From positions 124,001 to 188,000 of the forward strand of contig JAGDZQ010000035.1 of assembly GCA_049115715.1 (NCBI GenBank): a stretch of 64,000 bases of DNA, written 5' to 3'. The stretch is from JAMZMI01 sp049115715 (GTDB taxonomy: Bacteria; Bacteroidota; Bacteroidia; Cytophagales; Cyclobacteriaceae). Positions 42,364-51,721 of the stretch are shown here, piece by piece. Every line of letters begins with the position of its first letter. Position 1 is the stretch's first letter. Below the pieces are notes generated by a model. It saw only the letters and a list, made by a program, of their open reading frames with translations, did not search any database and had not been told where the DNA came from. The position numbers and the translations under genes are program-made.

Positions 42364-42840
42364 CTAAGCATCGACAGTCACTTTCCCATAGATTTCCTCC
42401 AACTTCTTATATCGATAGTCAAAGATTTCGGCAAGTTTATTTTTGATCAATATCGAATTGGCAAGATTTCCAAGTATCCCCATCGGAGGCTGATAATTCA
42501 CAATGTCCTTCATCCAAATACCATTTTCAGTTTCCTTTAAATGATGCTGATGGTGCCATATCTTATAAGGTCCCATACGTTGCTCATCCACAAAAAAAGC
42601 TAGATCTTTCACATGAGTGATTTCAGTTACCCACTTCATCTTTATACCAAGCAGTGGACTCACATGATATTTGATCATCATCCCCGGATACATCTTTTCA
42701 TCCAGGTCATTAGATAGTATATCAAACCCCATATAGTCGGGAGTAATGTCCTTTAGGTTTTTCGGAGAAGAAACAAAATCCCACAGATTCTCAAGCGTAG
42801 TGGGGAGTACCTGCGTACGTTCCAAGGTAAACATGCCCAT
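42364..42840 (-). CDS. SRPBCC (START-like) family protein
   Basis: 158 residues. The start FTLERTQVLPTTLENLWDFVSSPKNLKDITP and the pattern ITHVKDLAFFVDEQRMGPYKIWHHQHHLKE identify an SRPBCC ligand-binding fold of the type seen in cell-division-inhibitor-like or polyketide cyclase-like proteins. Ligand unknown. It is the last gene of the minus-strand cluster that includes the MutS-like ATPase, 48 nt after the glycosyltransferase; an ATG two codons inside is an alternative start. Confidence 0.85.
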   Translation of the reverse strand: MGMFTLERTQVLPTTLENLWDFVSSPKNLKDITPDYMGFDILSNDLDEKMYPGMMIKYHVSPLLGIKMKWVTEITHVKDLAFFVDEQRMGPYKIWHHQHHLKETENGIWMKDIVNYQPPMGILGNLANSILIKNKLAEIFDYRYKKLEEIYGKVTVDA

Positions 42841-42888
42841 GCGTTATTCATTTATTTTGTACCTCAACAGTGCAGAAGCATTCATTGT

Positions 42889-43842
42889 TTACAAATACCA
42901 CCAATCTTCACCCTGTTTTCTGCAGATTTTTTCGAGATAGATTTCAAGTGCCTCCCTTTGTACCATTTCGGGGTATACCGATACAAGAAGCTGACTTTCC
43001 TGAAACACCTCAATCTTTTGATATTCTGCTAATTCTATGATTTCAAATGGGACATTATTAGCTTTTAAAATATCCGTTGTGAGCTTTTGCTTCACGTTTT
43101 TTCCCCATACGATGATGAGTTCTTCATTCCATTCAAATTCCAGAAAGTGTCTGATCTTCAATTCAAAGAAGTGCTTTTGGTCATAGTGCTCCGAATTTCT
43201 TGATGTCCTCTGCGGATGCTCACGCCATAGCAATGTTATATCCGGCAAGCATTTGATTTGAAAGTCGTTTTGATACCATTTAAGTGTGAGATGATAATCT
43301 TCGGGGTACTGTAAATCGTCAAAACCACCCATTTCTAGTAGTTCACTTGTGCGCATCATCCAATTGGGAGAAGCAATCACGCATTCTCTGTAGATGTTCG
43401 GCCATTGATTTCCCCTTTCATTGATTTCATTCAGCCATGCCTCATATTTTAGATAACCCTCTGAGATTGGCTCGCTGGAGAAATATTTGACCTTGCCCGT
43501 AATAATCGTTTTATCTACAGATTCAGCCAGTGTGTCATGCATCAAACTAATCTTTCTCTCATGCATAAGATCATCCGCATCCATACGTGTCACGAACTTT
43601 CCTTTCACCTGCGAAAGCCCAAATTGTAGTGCAGATATGATTCCGGTACCTTCATTTTCAAATACAACGATTCTGCTATCGATCTCGGACCACTGCTTGA
43701 GTTTCGGTAGCGTGTCATCCTGAGAGTGATCATCTACTGCGATAAGTTCCCAGTCTTCAAACGTCTGCTTGACGATCGTTTCCAAAGTCTCATCAATGAA
43801 GCCTGAAACATCTTTAGCAGGCATGATGATAGAAACAAGCAT
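42889..43842 (-). CDS. Family 2 glycosyltransferase
   Basis: 317 residues. The N-terminal GT-A domain shows SIIMPAKDVSGFIDETLETI, the nucleotide-binding AVDDHSQDDT and the metal-binding RMDADDL. The C-terminal third (about 225-317) is not a recognised transferase part. No membrane segment is evident. Acceptor and sugar are unknown, and no polysaccharide cluster adjoins it. It follows the MutS-like gene by 4 nt. Confidence 0.9.
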   Translation of the reverse strand: MLVSIIMPAKDVSGFIDETLETIVKQTFEDWELIAVDDHSQDDTLPKLKQWSEIDSRIVVFENEGTGIISALQFGLSQVKGKFVTRMDADDLMHERKISLMHDTLAESVDKTIITGKVKYFSSEPISEGYLKYEAWLNEINERGNQWPNIYRECVIASPNWMMRTSELLEMGGFDDLQYPEDYHLTLKWYQNDFQIKCLPDITLLWREHPQRTSRNSEHYDQKHFFELKIRHFLEFEWNEELIIVWGKNVKQKLTTDILKANNVPFEIIELAEYQKIEVFQESQLLVSVYPEMVQREALEIYLEKICRKQGEDWWYL

Positions 43843-43846
43843 GATA

Positions 43847-45640
43847 TTAAAGGATACCCATGTTTTTCATTAATTGACTTGCGTTGAAGCTTTTGCAAAC
43901 TCCAGGCGTGAGCGTATAATCGAAAATGATTTTATCATTTTCCAAGGTACTGTTGAAGCTAAAGTTTCGAATCTTTGGGTCAGTTTCCCCAAGTTCGCCC
44001 AAGCCAAGGTCATGCGTGGATATCAAGCCAAAGGCGTTCTTTCCAGTGAGTTTCTTTGCAAGAGAGATCGAACCAACGTGTCTATCCTCTGAGTTGGTCC
44101 CCTTTAGGATTTCATCCAAAATGAAAAAAGTAGAAGTGTTTTGTTCCACCTCTTCAAGCAACTGAACGATTCGCTTGAGTTCGGCATAAAATGAACTTGT
44201 GTGTTCCTCAAGGTTATCTTTTGTGCGCATACTTGTAAACACCTGAGTACGGCTCATACGCAAGCTTTCCGCGTCAACAGGACAACCCGCTTGAGCCAGC
44301 ACCATGTTTACTCCCACCGTACGTTGGAAGGTAGATTTACCAGACATATTGGAGCCTGTTATAATATCCAGACTGCCCTTTCCATCAATGAGATAATCGT
44401 TCGTTACTTTATCTTTTCCAGATATGAGAGGATGTCCCATTTTTTTAGTTTCAAAAGCAAAAGATTCCTTTTCCAATTCAGGATATGCATAAGACTCATT
44501 CACTCTCGAAAACCCAGCAATGCTTACCAGACATTCGAACTCATTCACCACATTTAGCCATTTTTCGATCTCCTGATTATTGGCTTTTTTCCATTTGATC
44601 AAATCAGTCAATAGGTGGATGTCCAATAGCAAGGTAGCATCGAGCAGCGCATAAAGCATGTTTGCTCTTGAGCTAATGCGATAAGATAGATTAGCGAGAG
44701 ACTTGATTGACTGAGTAGCTGATTGTCTTCCTGTAACGAGTCGCTGCGACAGCTGCGTGAGGAGGTCTGATTCGAACTTTTCCTTTTCGATAAGCTCTAA
44801 AGCTTGAGCATACGCCGATATGATATAGTGCGCCTTATCGATTCCAGTGGTTAGTTTTTGTAGCCGCTTAATTCCAAAAGAAAGAAAAATCCCATTGATG
44901 AAAATAACAGGGTAAATCAATTGGTAGATTATGTAGTCTAATAAAACAAGGCAAGTGACAACACAGGTGACGAAACCAAGGAAATAGGCTAGTGCCTTCA
45001 ATAATTTTAAGTTGACAGGTTTGTCTGTCTGCTTGACCCAACTGAGGATATCATTTGCTTGAAGAGACGGATCACGTTTTTTCTTTTGAGCAATCGAAAT
45101 TCTAATTAGTGATTGGAATTTTTGAGACCAATCAATCATTTCTTTCAACTCTTTGCTCGCTTTTTGTCTCAGTGATACAGTTTCTTCTTCTGCTGGTTTG
45201 GACAGCCAGCTGGCCAGTTTTTTTCTGGAGTCATCAATCTCGCATCGGTTGATTAACTGATAGACGGAATGCTTCCCAAAGATGTCCAAGTCAACCTGAT
45301 AGGGGTGATTGTCTTCAATGTAATCCTCACCAGAGTCAAAATCGTGCAAGTCAAGCTTTGACCTTTTGATCTCTTCGCGATTTATATCCATCAGTGTCTC
45401 ATGGAAAGTCTTCTCTTCTTCACGTTTCCTATGTTGAATGACCATGTAATAGAACCCAATACTAGCCACCCCAGTTACGATTAAAACGGTAGAAACCCCT
45501 GAGCTGAAATAATAGATGAGCGTTCCTGCAGCTATAAGAAACAGTATTCCTCTGCCCCATGAAAATGTAGCAGAATCACTTTTAGCTTTAACAAATTGAG
45601 CTTGATGCTCATTTATTTTATTTTCAAATTCTTTCAGCAT
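43847..45640 (-). CDS. Membrane-anchored MutS-related ATPase
   Basis: 597 residues. Two N-terminal transmembrane helices (about 28-68) and a second hydrophobic pair (about 212-258) interrupt a MutS-like clamp/core region. The C-terminal ABC-type ATPase of MutS (about 410-595) has Walker A GSNMSGKST, the signature-like TSSFYAELKRI, Walker B FFILDEILKGTN and STHDLGLGEL. The mismatch-recognition domain of MutS1 is absent, as is the Smr domain of MutS2. It resembles the poorly characterised membrane MutS subfamily of Bacteroidota. DNA repair is doubtful; a role at the membrane is inferred. Confidence 0.85.
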   Translation of the reverse strand: MLKEFENKINEHQAQFVKAKSDSATFSWGRGILFLIAAGTLIYYFSSGVSTVLIVTGVASIGFYYMVIQHRKREEEKTFHETLMDINREEIKRSKLDLHDFDSGEDYIEDNHPYQVDLDIFGKHSVYQLINRCEIDDSRKKLASWLSKPAEEETVSLRQKASKELKEMIDWSQKFQSLIRISIAQKKKRDPSLQANDILSWVKQTDKPVNLKLLKALAYFLGFVTCVVTCLVLLDYIIYQLIYPVIFINGIFLSFGIKRLQKLTTGIDKAHYIISAYAQALELIEKEKFESDLLTQLSQRLVTGRQSATQSIKSLANLSYRISSRANMLYALLDATLLLDIHLLTDLIKWKKANNQEIEKWLNVVNEFECLVSIAGFSRVNESYAYPELEKESFAFETKKMGHPLISGKDKVTNDYLIDGKGSLDIITGSNMSGKSTFQRTVGVNMVLAQAGCPVDAESLRMSRTQVFTSMRTKDNLEEHTSSFYAELKRIVQLLEEVEQNTSTFFILDEILKGTNSEDRHVGSISLAKKLTGKNAFGLISTHDLGLGELGETDPKIRNFSFNSTLENDKIIFDYTLTPGVCKSFNASQLMKNMGIL

Positions 45641-45647
45641 TGTTTTT

Positions 45648-46658
45648 TTAAAATACCATTAGGCTAATCAGCATCTCAACCAATATTCCGGTTAGAAGAA
45701 CAAATGAGTATAGAGACCCAGATCCGAGTAAAATGAAGAAAGTTTTCCATCGGGATCTTTCATAATTTTTCCGAAAGGAGATAAACGTATAGATCGTGAG
45801 CAAAATGAAAGCAACACTTCTTACAATTTCCATCGAATTCCCCATTAGGATAGTGAGAAACCATACTATGGAGAGCACTGTGAACATAAATGAATGGAGA
45901 TGAATCGAATGTATTAAATGATGGATATAGAGTTTTTTTCTAAAAAACAACTTGAGAATCAATGCATATATAGGCAGCAAAAGAAACATTAAAATAGGAA
46001 TGTTTTTAATGATGTAACCTTGGACACTTTCGGAATCACTCATTTGCAACTTGATGAATTGTTTCATGATATACCCTTTTATCATAGGCATTTCATCAAC
46101 CCTAAGAGAGTCCTGTATTTCATTTCTTGAGAAAGTCTTTAGTTCGGTCAATTGTATGATCAATTCGATTTCTTTTGCGCTTGTGAGACCTGTGTTTTTA
46201 CCCTCATCCAATATTTCATTTTCATTGTCGGTATATATTGAATCCATACTTTCAGATATATTCAACCTCATAAGTCCAGAATCAGGTATTTCATTTTTAT
46301 CACTGACTTGAAAAACGGGTTCTTCGGCATCATCATTTGGAATAAGAGATACAATAAAAAAATGCAGAACGCTAATGACCAGATAAAGCCTGATAGGGTT
46401 GGCGTATTTGACTCGCCTACCTTCCATGAATTCAGTTGTGAGTTCTCCTGGTTGAATAAAAAACGGCTTGAACGTTCTTCCAAATCTGGAATCGAGTGAA
46501 AAATAATTGCTAAAAAAGTCAACAATTAAGGATTTGAAAGTAATGTGACTATCTCTGTTTTTCTGAGAACAATCAGGGCAGTACTCAAATGTGTCTTTGA
46601 GATCGAGCCCACAGTTGAGACATTGAGGAGTTTTTTGACCAAGCTTTTTACTACTCAT
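45648..46658 (-). CDS. DUF3667 zinc-ribbon membrane protein
   Basis: 336 residues. An N-terminal zinc ribbon (CLNCGLDL and CPDCSQKN) is followed by the DUF3667 signature (TFKSLIVDFFSNYFSLDSRFGRTFKPFFIQPGE, within it a conserved PGELTTEFMEGRRVKYANP). About four to five transmembrane helices follow, separated by an acidic extracytoplasmic loop (about 110-190). Function of DUF3667 is unknown. Its start overlaps the preceding small gene by 8 nt, and it ends 7 nt before the MutS-like gene. Confidence 0.88.
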   Translation of the reverse strand: MSSKKLGQKTPQCLNCGLDLKDTFEYCPDCSQKNRDSHITFKSLIVDFFSNYFSLDSRFGRTFKPFFIQPGELTTEFMEGRRVKYANPIRLYLVISVLHFFIVSLIPNDDAEEPVFQVSDKNEIPDSGLMRLNISESMDSIYTDNENEILDEGKNTGLTSAKEIELIIQLTELKTFSRNEIQDSLRVDEMPMIKGYIMKQFIKLQMSDSESVQGYIIKNIPILMFLLLPIYALILKLFFRKKLYIHHLIHSIHLHSFMFTVLSIVWFLTILMGNSMEIVRSVAFILLTIYTFISFRKNYERSRWKTFFILLGSGSLYSFVLLTGILVEMLISLMVF

Positions 46659-46842
46659 TTTCTGATTCAGCCTTGCGTTTTTCCTTCTTGAGCAAATGAT
46701 TGAATAGCATGCTAAACCCCCATAGAATCAAAGCAGCAATAGCATATTCCATTTGATCTGTGCTACTTCTGATAGAAAACCAAAAACAGACAACAGCAAG
46801 AACCACGAAAACACCGATTGCAATTTTATATAGCTTCTCCAA
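46651..46842 (-). CDS. Small two-helix membrane protein
   Basis: 63 residues with two transmembrane helices (IAIGVFVVLAVVCFWFSI and YAIAALILWGFSMLFNHLL) and a basic/acidic tail. It starts at TTG 46842, one base after the NfeD stop (TAAaTTG), and overlaps the DUF3667 gene by 8 nt. This tight packing supports it as a real gene. No family assigned. Confidence 0.7.
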   Translation of the reverse strand: MEKLYKIAIGVFVVLAVVCFWFSIRSSTDQMEYAIAALILWGFSMLFNHLLKKEKRKAESENE

Positions 46843-46843
46843 T

Positions 46844-48190
46844 TTATTTTACCTTCTTTACCTTTAGTGACGTTCCTTCATCGGAAATTACAGTAATCTC
46901 ACTTCCTTCTTCAATATATTCTCCTCGTGTATAAGCATCATAGAGTTCATCTTCTATTTCTACTCTTCCACTAGGTCTTAGGATTGTATATGCCTTACCT
47001 GTTTTTCCAATCAGGGATTTTGTTTTGTAGAAACTTGAAGAAAACCCCTTGTCAGTTTCTTGTGTGTCCTCAAGTGAGATTCTTTGAAACACTTTGGAGT
47101 TTGCAAAACGGACACCTCCGAGTGCCATGACAATAATTGCACCGACTAAGCCTAAAAGCGTGGTAATGACTGCAAGGAAGATTTCTTCTCCAGCAACAAA
47201 TGAGAAATCAAACATATCATTGTTAAGCATGACCAAAACTAGAGAGCCCAGAGTGAGGGTTAATCCCATAATCCCTGCCACACCAAAACCCGGAATGACA
47301 AATATCTCAAGTGCGATGAGGAGAATTCCAACAGCAAAGGCAATTATCTCCCAGTTTTCAGCAAGACCATTGAGGTAATAAGGCGTGAGATATAGAATAA
47401 TTGCGATAATAGAAGCAAGGATTGGGAACCCTACTCCGGGAGTTTGTAACTCAAAGTAAATGCCCCCAATGATGATCAATATTAGAATTCCACTTACGAA
47501 TGGATTTATAAAAAGTGAAATGATCTTCTCGGATATTCCTAGTTCAAATTCTATTATCTCATAATCTTCTACCCCGGATCTTTTCATTATTTCATCAACA
47601 GATTCTACTTGAGCTTCACAGAAGCCGAGTTCAATCGCTTCCGAAACTGATAGAGTTAAGACTTTCCCCTCTGTGGCAATGCTGTCCAGGTCGATATCTT
47701 CATCTACCATAGCTTCAGCGATTTCTGGATTGCGACCTGTAGCCTCAGCAGTTGACCGCATAATCGATCTCATGTAGGATTGATACTTGTCAGGAGCGGC
47801 AGCTCCATCTTGAGTGACTACAGTAGCTGCACCAATAGAAGACGCATTGGCCATATAGATGCTATCGCAGGCGATTGAAATTAGTGCTCCTGCGGAAGCA
47901 GCGTCACGATTTACATAGGCGTATATAGGTTTTTCAAAATCAAGAATTCTCGTTCTGATTTCATCTGCGTCATTTAAAGCTCCTCCATAAGTGTCGAGTT
48001 CTAAAATGACATAGTCAACATTTAATTCCACTGCTTTTTCTAAACCAAGTTCGGAATACCTGTTAGTTCTGGGGTCGATATCATCTTGGATTTTTAAATG
48101 AAGAACCCTGGCCTTTGTTTCGTTCTGAGCCGAGACACCTAAAGAACAAATGAGGATTATGAGCGAGAGAACAATATTTCTTAGCAACAT
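46844..48190 (-). CDS. NfeD-family membrane serine protease (ClpP-class)
   Basis: 448 residues: a signal peptide (MLLRNIVLSLIILICSLGVSAQ) and a ClpP/SppA-like protease domain (about 28-225). The nucleophile Ser lies in DAASAGALISIACD, and the general-base Lys is probably in PDKYQSYMRS. Five or six transmembrane helices (235-375) and a C-terminal OB-fold NfeD domain (about 390-448, IGKTGKAYTILRPSGRVEIEDE) follow. Such proteins cleave membrane-associated stomatin partners; no stomatin gene is adjacent. It is the first gene of the cluster down to 42364. Confidence 0.92.
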   Translation of the reverse strand: MLLRNIVLSLIILICSLGVSAQNETKARVLHLKIQDDIDPRTNRYSELGLEKAVELNVDYVILELDTYGGALNDADEIRTRILDFEKPIYAYVNRDAASAGALISIACDSIYMANASSIGAATVVTQDGAAAPDKYQSYMRSIMRSTAEATGRNPEIAEAMVDEDIDLDSIATEGKVLTLSVSEAIELGFCEAQVESVDEIMKRSGVEDYEIIEFELGISEKIISLFINPFVSGILILIIIGGIYFELQTPGVGFPILASIIAIILYLTPYYLNGLAENWEIIAFAVGILLIALEIFVIPGFGVAGIMGLTLTLGSLVLVMLNNDMFDFSFVAGEEIFLAVITTLLGLVGAIIVMALGGVRFANSKVFQRISLEDTQETDKGFSSSFYKTKSLIGKTGKAYTILRPSGRVEIEDELYDAYTRGEYIEEGSEITVISDEGTSLKVKKVK

Positions 48191-48296
48191 TTTGGATACT
48201 CTTTTTGAGAAAACATAGTCAGGGAAAGTACTCTGTGTAACTTTAAGCTAATTACGCCTACTTTGTCAAGTTAGCATTACTTAATAAAATATTGTC

Positions 48297-48356
48297 AAGT
48301 TGTGCTTGTTGAAACTCTCGATGAGATACGTTTCGGGAGCTTCAATGTGACAACTT
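48297..48356. repeat. Imperfect 60-nt inverted repeat
   Basis: Outer arms AAGTTGT (48297-48303) and ACAACTT (48350-48356) enclose TTGAAACTCTCGA (48309-48321) and TCGGGAGCTTCAA (48333-48345), which pair at 12 of 13 positions. It has no T-run. The GTTGTCACATTGA-like edge on the minus strand matches the repeat near 41.71 kb. It lies between divergent genes. Confidence 0.5.
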
Positions 48357-48401
48357 CTGAAATCTGACAAAGCAGTATTACTTTAAAATTACCAAATTCA
48401 C

Positions 48402-49157
48402 TTGGAGGACGACCTCACTTTTGATTTTTCTTTTGATGTTACTGGCCAAATCTGGCAGATTGCGATTGATGATGCTTCTGGAAGCATCGCAGTTGAAATA
48501 AGGGAGGAGGAAGATCAGAAAATGTACTTTTTGATTTTCAACATTCAGACCCTTGAAGTATCCGATTACTTGGCGATCGATCAAGCAGATTGGTGGACTA
48601 CTTTAGTCTCGGTAAAGTCACAATATTTGTTTTTGGATAAATATCTGGATCCTCAAGACCCTACGAAAAAATCACTTTTGGTATTTGACTCTGCAAGCGA
48701 ATCATTGATGAAAGAGCTTGAGGATTTTCAATTAAGCCATATTTCCAAGGAAGGATTAGTTGGAACAAAAGCATCTGATAGAGCAATTGAACAGAAGTTC
48801 CCCATTCCTGAGTTAAGGATTGATATGAAAGAACCGGTTGAGCTTAGAAATGCTACACATCCTGTATTTTATTCCGAAGGTTCGGATAGTTTTGATTTAG
48901 CTAAAACTTTCCTTGATCAAGAAATTTTTTTAGGTGTGGAATATTGGGAAGGACGAAATCATATCATAATCAGCTACTATATTCGTTCTGGTGCTAAATT
49001 TGATAGAAAGCTACTTGTGCTTAGAGAAGAAGAGGAATATGTAGATCTTATTTTGGACAAAGGATTGGAAGGATTTGCTTCTGGTGCTTTTCTAATCATC
49101 TCAGATTATTTAGTTTTCATTCAAGGATCAAATCAAATCAATGGGATCAAGCTTTAA
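48402..49157 (+). CDS. DUF4905 family protein
   Basis: 251 residues, predicted all-beta, with FDFSFDVTGQIWQIAIDD at the start and repeated strand motifs (MYFLIFNIQTLEVSDYLAID, HIIISYYI). No signal peptide or transmembrane segment. TTG at 48402 is the best start: an in-frame stop lies 18 nt upstream and no ATG precedes the conserved region. It overlaps the LysM gene by 17 nt, so the two are coupled. DUF4905 has no known function; the strand periodicity suggests a propeller-like fold. Confidence 0.75.
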   Translation: MEDDLTFDFSFDVTGQIWQIAIDDASGSIAVEIREEEDQKMYFLIFNIQTLEVSDYLAIDQADWWTTLVSVKSQYLFLDKYLDPQDPTKKSLLVFDSASESLMKELEDFQLSHISKEGLVGTKASDRAIEQKFPIPELRIDMKEPVELRNATHPVFYSEGSDSFDLAKTFLDQEIFLGVEYWEGRNHIIISYYIRSGAKFDRKLLVLREEEEYVDLILDKGLEGFASGAFLIISDYLVFIQGSNQINGIKL

Positions 49158-50175
49158 AATAGTTTCCGCTTTGTTACTTTCAATTTTCTTTTATTCGGCG
49201 AATGCAAGCATTTTGGATTCTCTACGAATGGAAGAAAGAGACGGAAGACAAGTTGTTGTTCACAAGGTGGAAAAGGGAGAGACACTATATTCACTTTCAA
49301 GACGCTATCAGGCTTCTGTTGAAGAGATCATCGCGTATAACAAAATTGAGAACAATACACTTTCTCTGGACCAAATCCTTTTTATTCCCACAGCACTGAA
49401 AACATCTGAGCCCATTGGTATTCCTCAAGTTGAAAAGGAGCTTGATACCGCTCAGGTTGAAGATAGTGTAAGGACACACGTCGTGCAAGCAAAAGAAACG
49501 CTATACCGTATTTCTAAAATGTACGATGTGTCAATGAAAGAACTTAAATCTCTAAACGGGTTGACAGGAAATGCCCTTTCTCTAGGACAGGTTTTGAAAT
49601 TGCCGACAACTAAAGCTGTTCCGGAGAAACAAAAAGATGAAGAAGTAAAAGAAACAGTTCTCCCGGGAGGCTTCAAAGAGTATTTAGTGCAGAGTGGAGA
49701 TATGTTGGAGACCATCGCGAAAAAATATAGTGTGAGACCGGATAGCATTATCATCTGGAATCAATTGTCTAATACCTACCTAGCAATAGGCCAGAGACTG
49801 TTGATCAAAGGGGAGATAGATTCTTTGCTTCAGATGCAAAAGCCGAAAGTTGAAGAAACAGGGTACAGCCAGAAATCAAAGGTTGTGGATGCAAGTGGGT
49901 TTAATAAGGTAATTGAGGAGGGCATTGTCAAGCAAATTGAGAATGTAATCGAAACAGATAAGTATTTGGCAATGCACAGAACGCTTAAGATCGGGACAAT
50001 GGTTGAAGTGCGAAATCTTATGAATAATAAGAGAATCTTTGTGCGGGTCGTAGGTAAGTTGCCATCCACTGGACTAAATGAAAATACACTTATTCGACTT
50101 ACGCCTATTTGCTTTGAACGACTGGGAGTTATAGACCCTAAGGCAAGAGTAGAAATCTCCTACTATGAAGACTAA
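49141..50175 (+). CDS. LysM-repeat protein with double-psi beta-barrel C-terminus
   Basis: 344 residues: a signal peptide (KIVSALLLSIFFYSANA), three LysM peptidoglycan-binding repeats (about 39-83, 111-155 and 175-220; each with GETLYSLSRRY-like openings), a linker and an RlpA-like double-psi barrel (about 275-344; MHRTLKIGTMVEVRNL and VVGKLPSTGLNENTLIRL). It is probably a periplasmic cell-wall binding or septal protein. Start ATG 49141 is inside the preceding gene, and its end overlaps the TIGR02757 gene by 11 nt. Confidence 0.88.
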   Translation: MGSSFKIVSALLLSIFFYSANASILDSLRMEERDGRQVVVHKVEKGETLYSLSRRYQASVEEIIAYNKIENNTLSLDQILFIPTALKTSEPIGIPQVEKELDTAQVEDSVRTHVVQAKETLYRISKMYDVSMKELKSLNGLTGNALSLGQVLKLPTTKAVPEKQKDEEVKETVLPGGFKEYLVQSGDMLETIAKKYSVRPDSIIIWNQLSNTYLAIGQRLLIKGEIDSLLQMQKPKVEETGYSQKSKVVDASGFNKVIEEGIVKQIENVIETDKYLAMHRTLKIGTMVEVRNLMNNKRIFVRVVGKLPSTGLNENTLIRLTPICFERLGVIDPKARVEISYYED

Positions 50176-50935
50176 GGACTTAAAGTCCTTTTTAGACAAA
50201 AAGGTAGATCAATACAATTCACCTTCCTTCATATCCAGTGACCCTATTTCCATTCCTCATCAGTATTCTAAAAAACAAGATGTAGAGATTACTGGGTTCG
50301 TGGCTGCAGTGCTAGCCTGGGGTCAGCGAAAGACCATTATCAATAAGTGCAAGGAGTTTTTTGAATTCATGGACAATGACCCCCATCATTTTATCCTGAA
50401 CCATCAAGAGAATGATTTGAAGCCATTCTTAAATTTCAAGCACAGGACTTTCAACACTACAGACGCGCTTTATTTCATACATTTTTTCAAGTATCATTAT
50501 TCTATGTATGATTCCCTGGAAGACGCATTTTTACAATCAGGGAAAGAGGAGGGGTGGTTTGCGGGTAAGGCTCTGGAGGCACATTTCAACTATTTCTTTT
50601 CTTTAGAAGAGCATCCCATCAGGACATATAAGCATATCCCCAATCCCAAAAGAAAGTCAGCTTGCAAAAGGCTGAATATGTTTCTGAGGTGGATGGTAAG
50701 GAAGGACGATAGGGGCGTGGACTTTGGTATTTGGGATCGCATTCCTGCTGAGAGACTTATTTGTCCATGTGATGTTCATGTAGATCGTGTGGGTAGGAGG
50801 CTAGGTCTTATTACACGAAAACAAACGGATTGGACTACCGCGGTTGAGCTTACTGAGGAATTAAAAAAACTGGATCCAAAAGATCCAGTTAAGTATGATT
50901 TCGCTCTTTTCGGCCTAGGTGTGGAAGAAAAGTAA
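50165..50935 (+). CDS. TIGR02757 (DUF2400) family protein
   Basis: 256-residue protein of family TIGR02757, widespread in Bacteroidota. Family features include DPISIPHQYSKKQDVEITGF, AAVLAWGQRKTII and CPCDVHVDRVGRRLGL. The helical fold resembles HhH-type DNA glycosylases; CPCD.H.dR with VDRVGR recalls the HhH/active-site region, but the reaction is unproven. It is the last gene of the DUF4905-LysM-TIGR02757 unit. It converges on pyrE with a 25-nt gap. Confidence 0.88.
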   Translation: MKTKDLKSFLDKKVDQYNSPSFISSDPISIPHQYSKKQDVEITGFVAAVLAWGQRKTIINKCKEFFEFMDNDPHHFILNHQENDLKPFLNFKHRTFNTTDALYFIHFFKYHYSMYDSLEDAFLQSGKEEGWFAGKALEAHFNYFFSLEEHPIRTYKHIPNPKRKSACKRLNMFLRWMVRKDDRGVDFGIWDRIPAERLICPCDVHVDRVGRRLGLITRKQTDWTTAVELTEELKKLDPKDPVKYDFALFGLGVEEK

Positions 50936-50960
50936 TGGACTAGTTTCTCAATTATTCGAG

Positions 50961-51626
50961 TTAGGCAGCCTCTTCGTTTTCTCCCCACTGTGCAGGATTG
51001 CTTCTCCATGCCTTAAGTGTTGCGAGTTGACCTTCTTTGATGGTGCCGTCTTCCATTCCGATATCGACCATGGTGCTATAATCACTCAGATACCATAGAT
51101 CCATATTGTGAGCTTTGAAATTTGCCTCAGATAAAGGAAATCCATAAGTGAATATGGCAGCCATACCAAGTATTTCCATTTCTACTGCTCTGATTGCCTC
51201 AGCCGCCTGCAGTGAACTACCTCCAGTAGATACCAGATCCTCAAGGATAACAACTTTTTGACCAGGTCTGATTAAACCCTCTACTTGATTTTCAAGTCCA
51301 TGAGCTTTGCTTTTGGATCGAATGTAGATGAAAGGAATGTCGAGCAAGTCTGCGACTAAAGCCCCCTGAGGAATACCAGCAGTAGCTACACCAGCAATGG
51401 CCTCTACATCAGGATATTTTTCTTTGATCATTTTAGCCAAAGATTCTTTCACAAGTGTTCTGGTCTTGGGATAAGATAAACTGAGTCTATTATCACAATA
51501 GATTGGGGATTTCCAGCCGGAAGCCCAGATGTAAGGCGTATCCAGATTTATCTTAATTGATTCAATTTTGAGCAAATCTTTCGCCACCACTTTGGCTAAG
51601 TCAGCATTGTACTTATTAACGGCCAT
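50961..51626 (-). CDS. pyrE: Orotate phosphoribosyltransferase
   Basis: 221 residues. The PRPP-binding motif VVILEDLVSTGGSS is complete, and the substrate loop region IYIRSKSKAHGLENQVEG and CDNRLSLSYPKTR fit the family. It forms OMP from orotate and PRPP in pyrimidine synthesis. The C-terminus carries a short extra segment (RSNPAQWGENEEAA). It is divergent from the Nudix gene at 51722. Confidence 0.97.
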   Translation of the reverse strand: MAVNKYNADLAKVVAKDLLKIESIKINLDTPYIWASGWKSPIYCDNRLSLSYPKTRTLVKESLAKMIKEKYPDVEAIAGVATAGIPQGALVADLLDIPFIYIRSKSKAHGLENQVEGLIRPGQKVVILEDLVSTGGSSLQAAEAIRAVEMEILGMAAIFTYGFPLSEANFKAHNMDLWYLSDYSTMVDIGMEDGTIKEGQLATLKAWRSNPAQWGENEEAA

Positions 51627-51721
51627 TCGAAAAATAATTTGAAATTAACGCAAGAATGATAGGATATCATTTACTCGCTGATATATTTAAGGTTTATTTT
51701 AAGAGGCAAATCTAACCTAGT

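Noticed and set aside
43847..45640. Annotation as mismatch repair protein MutS (mutS)
   Set aside because: No mismatch-binding N-terminal domain with the Phe-x-Glu motif, and transmembrane helices instead.
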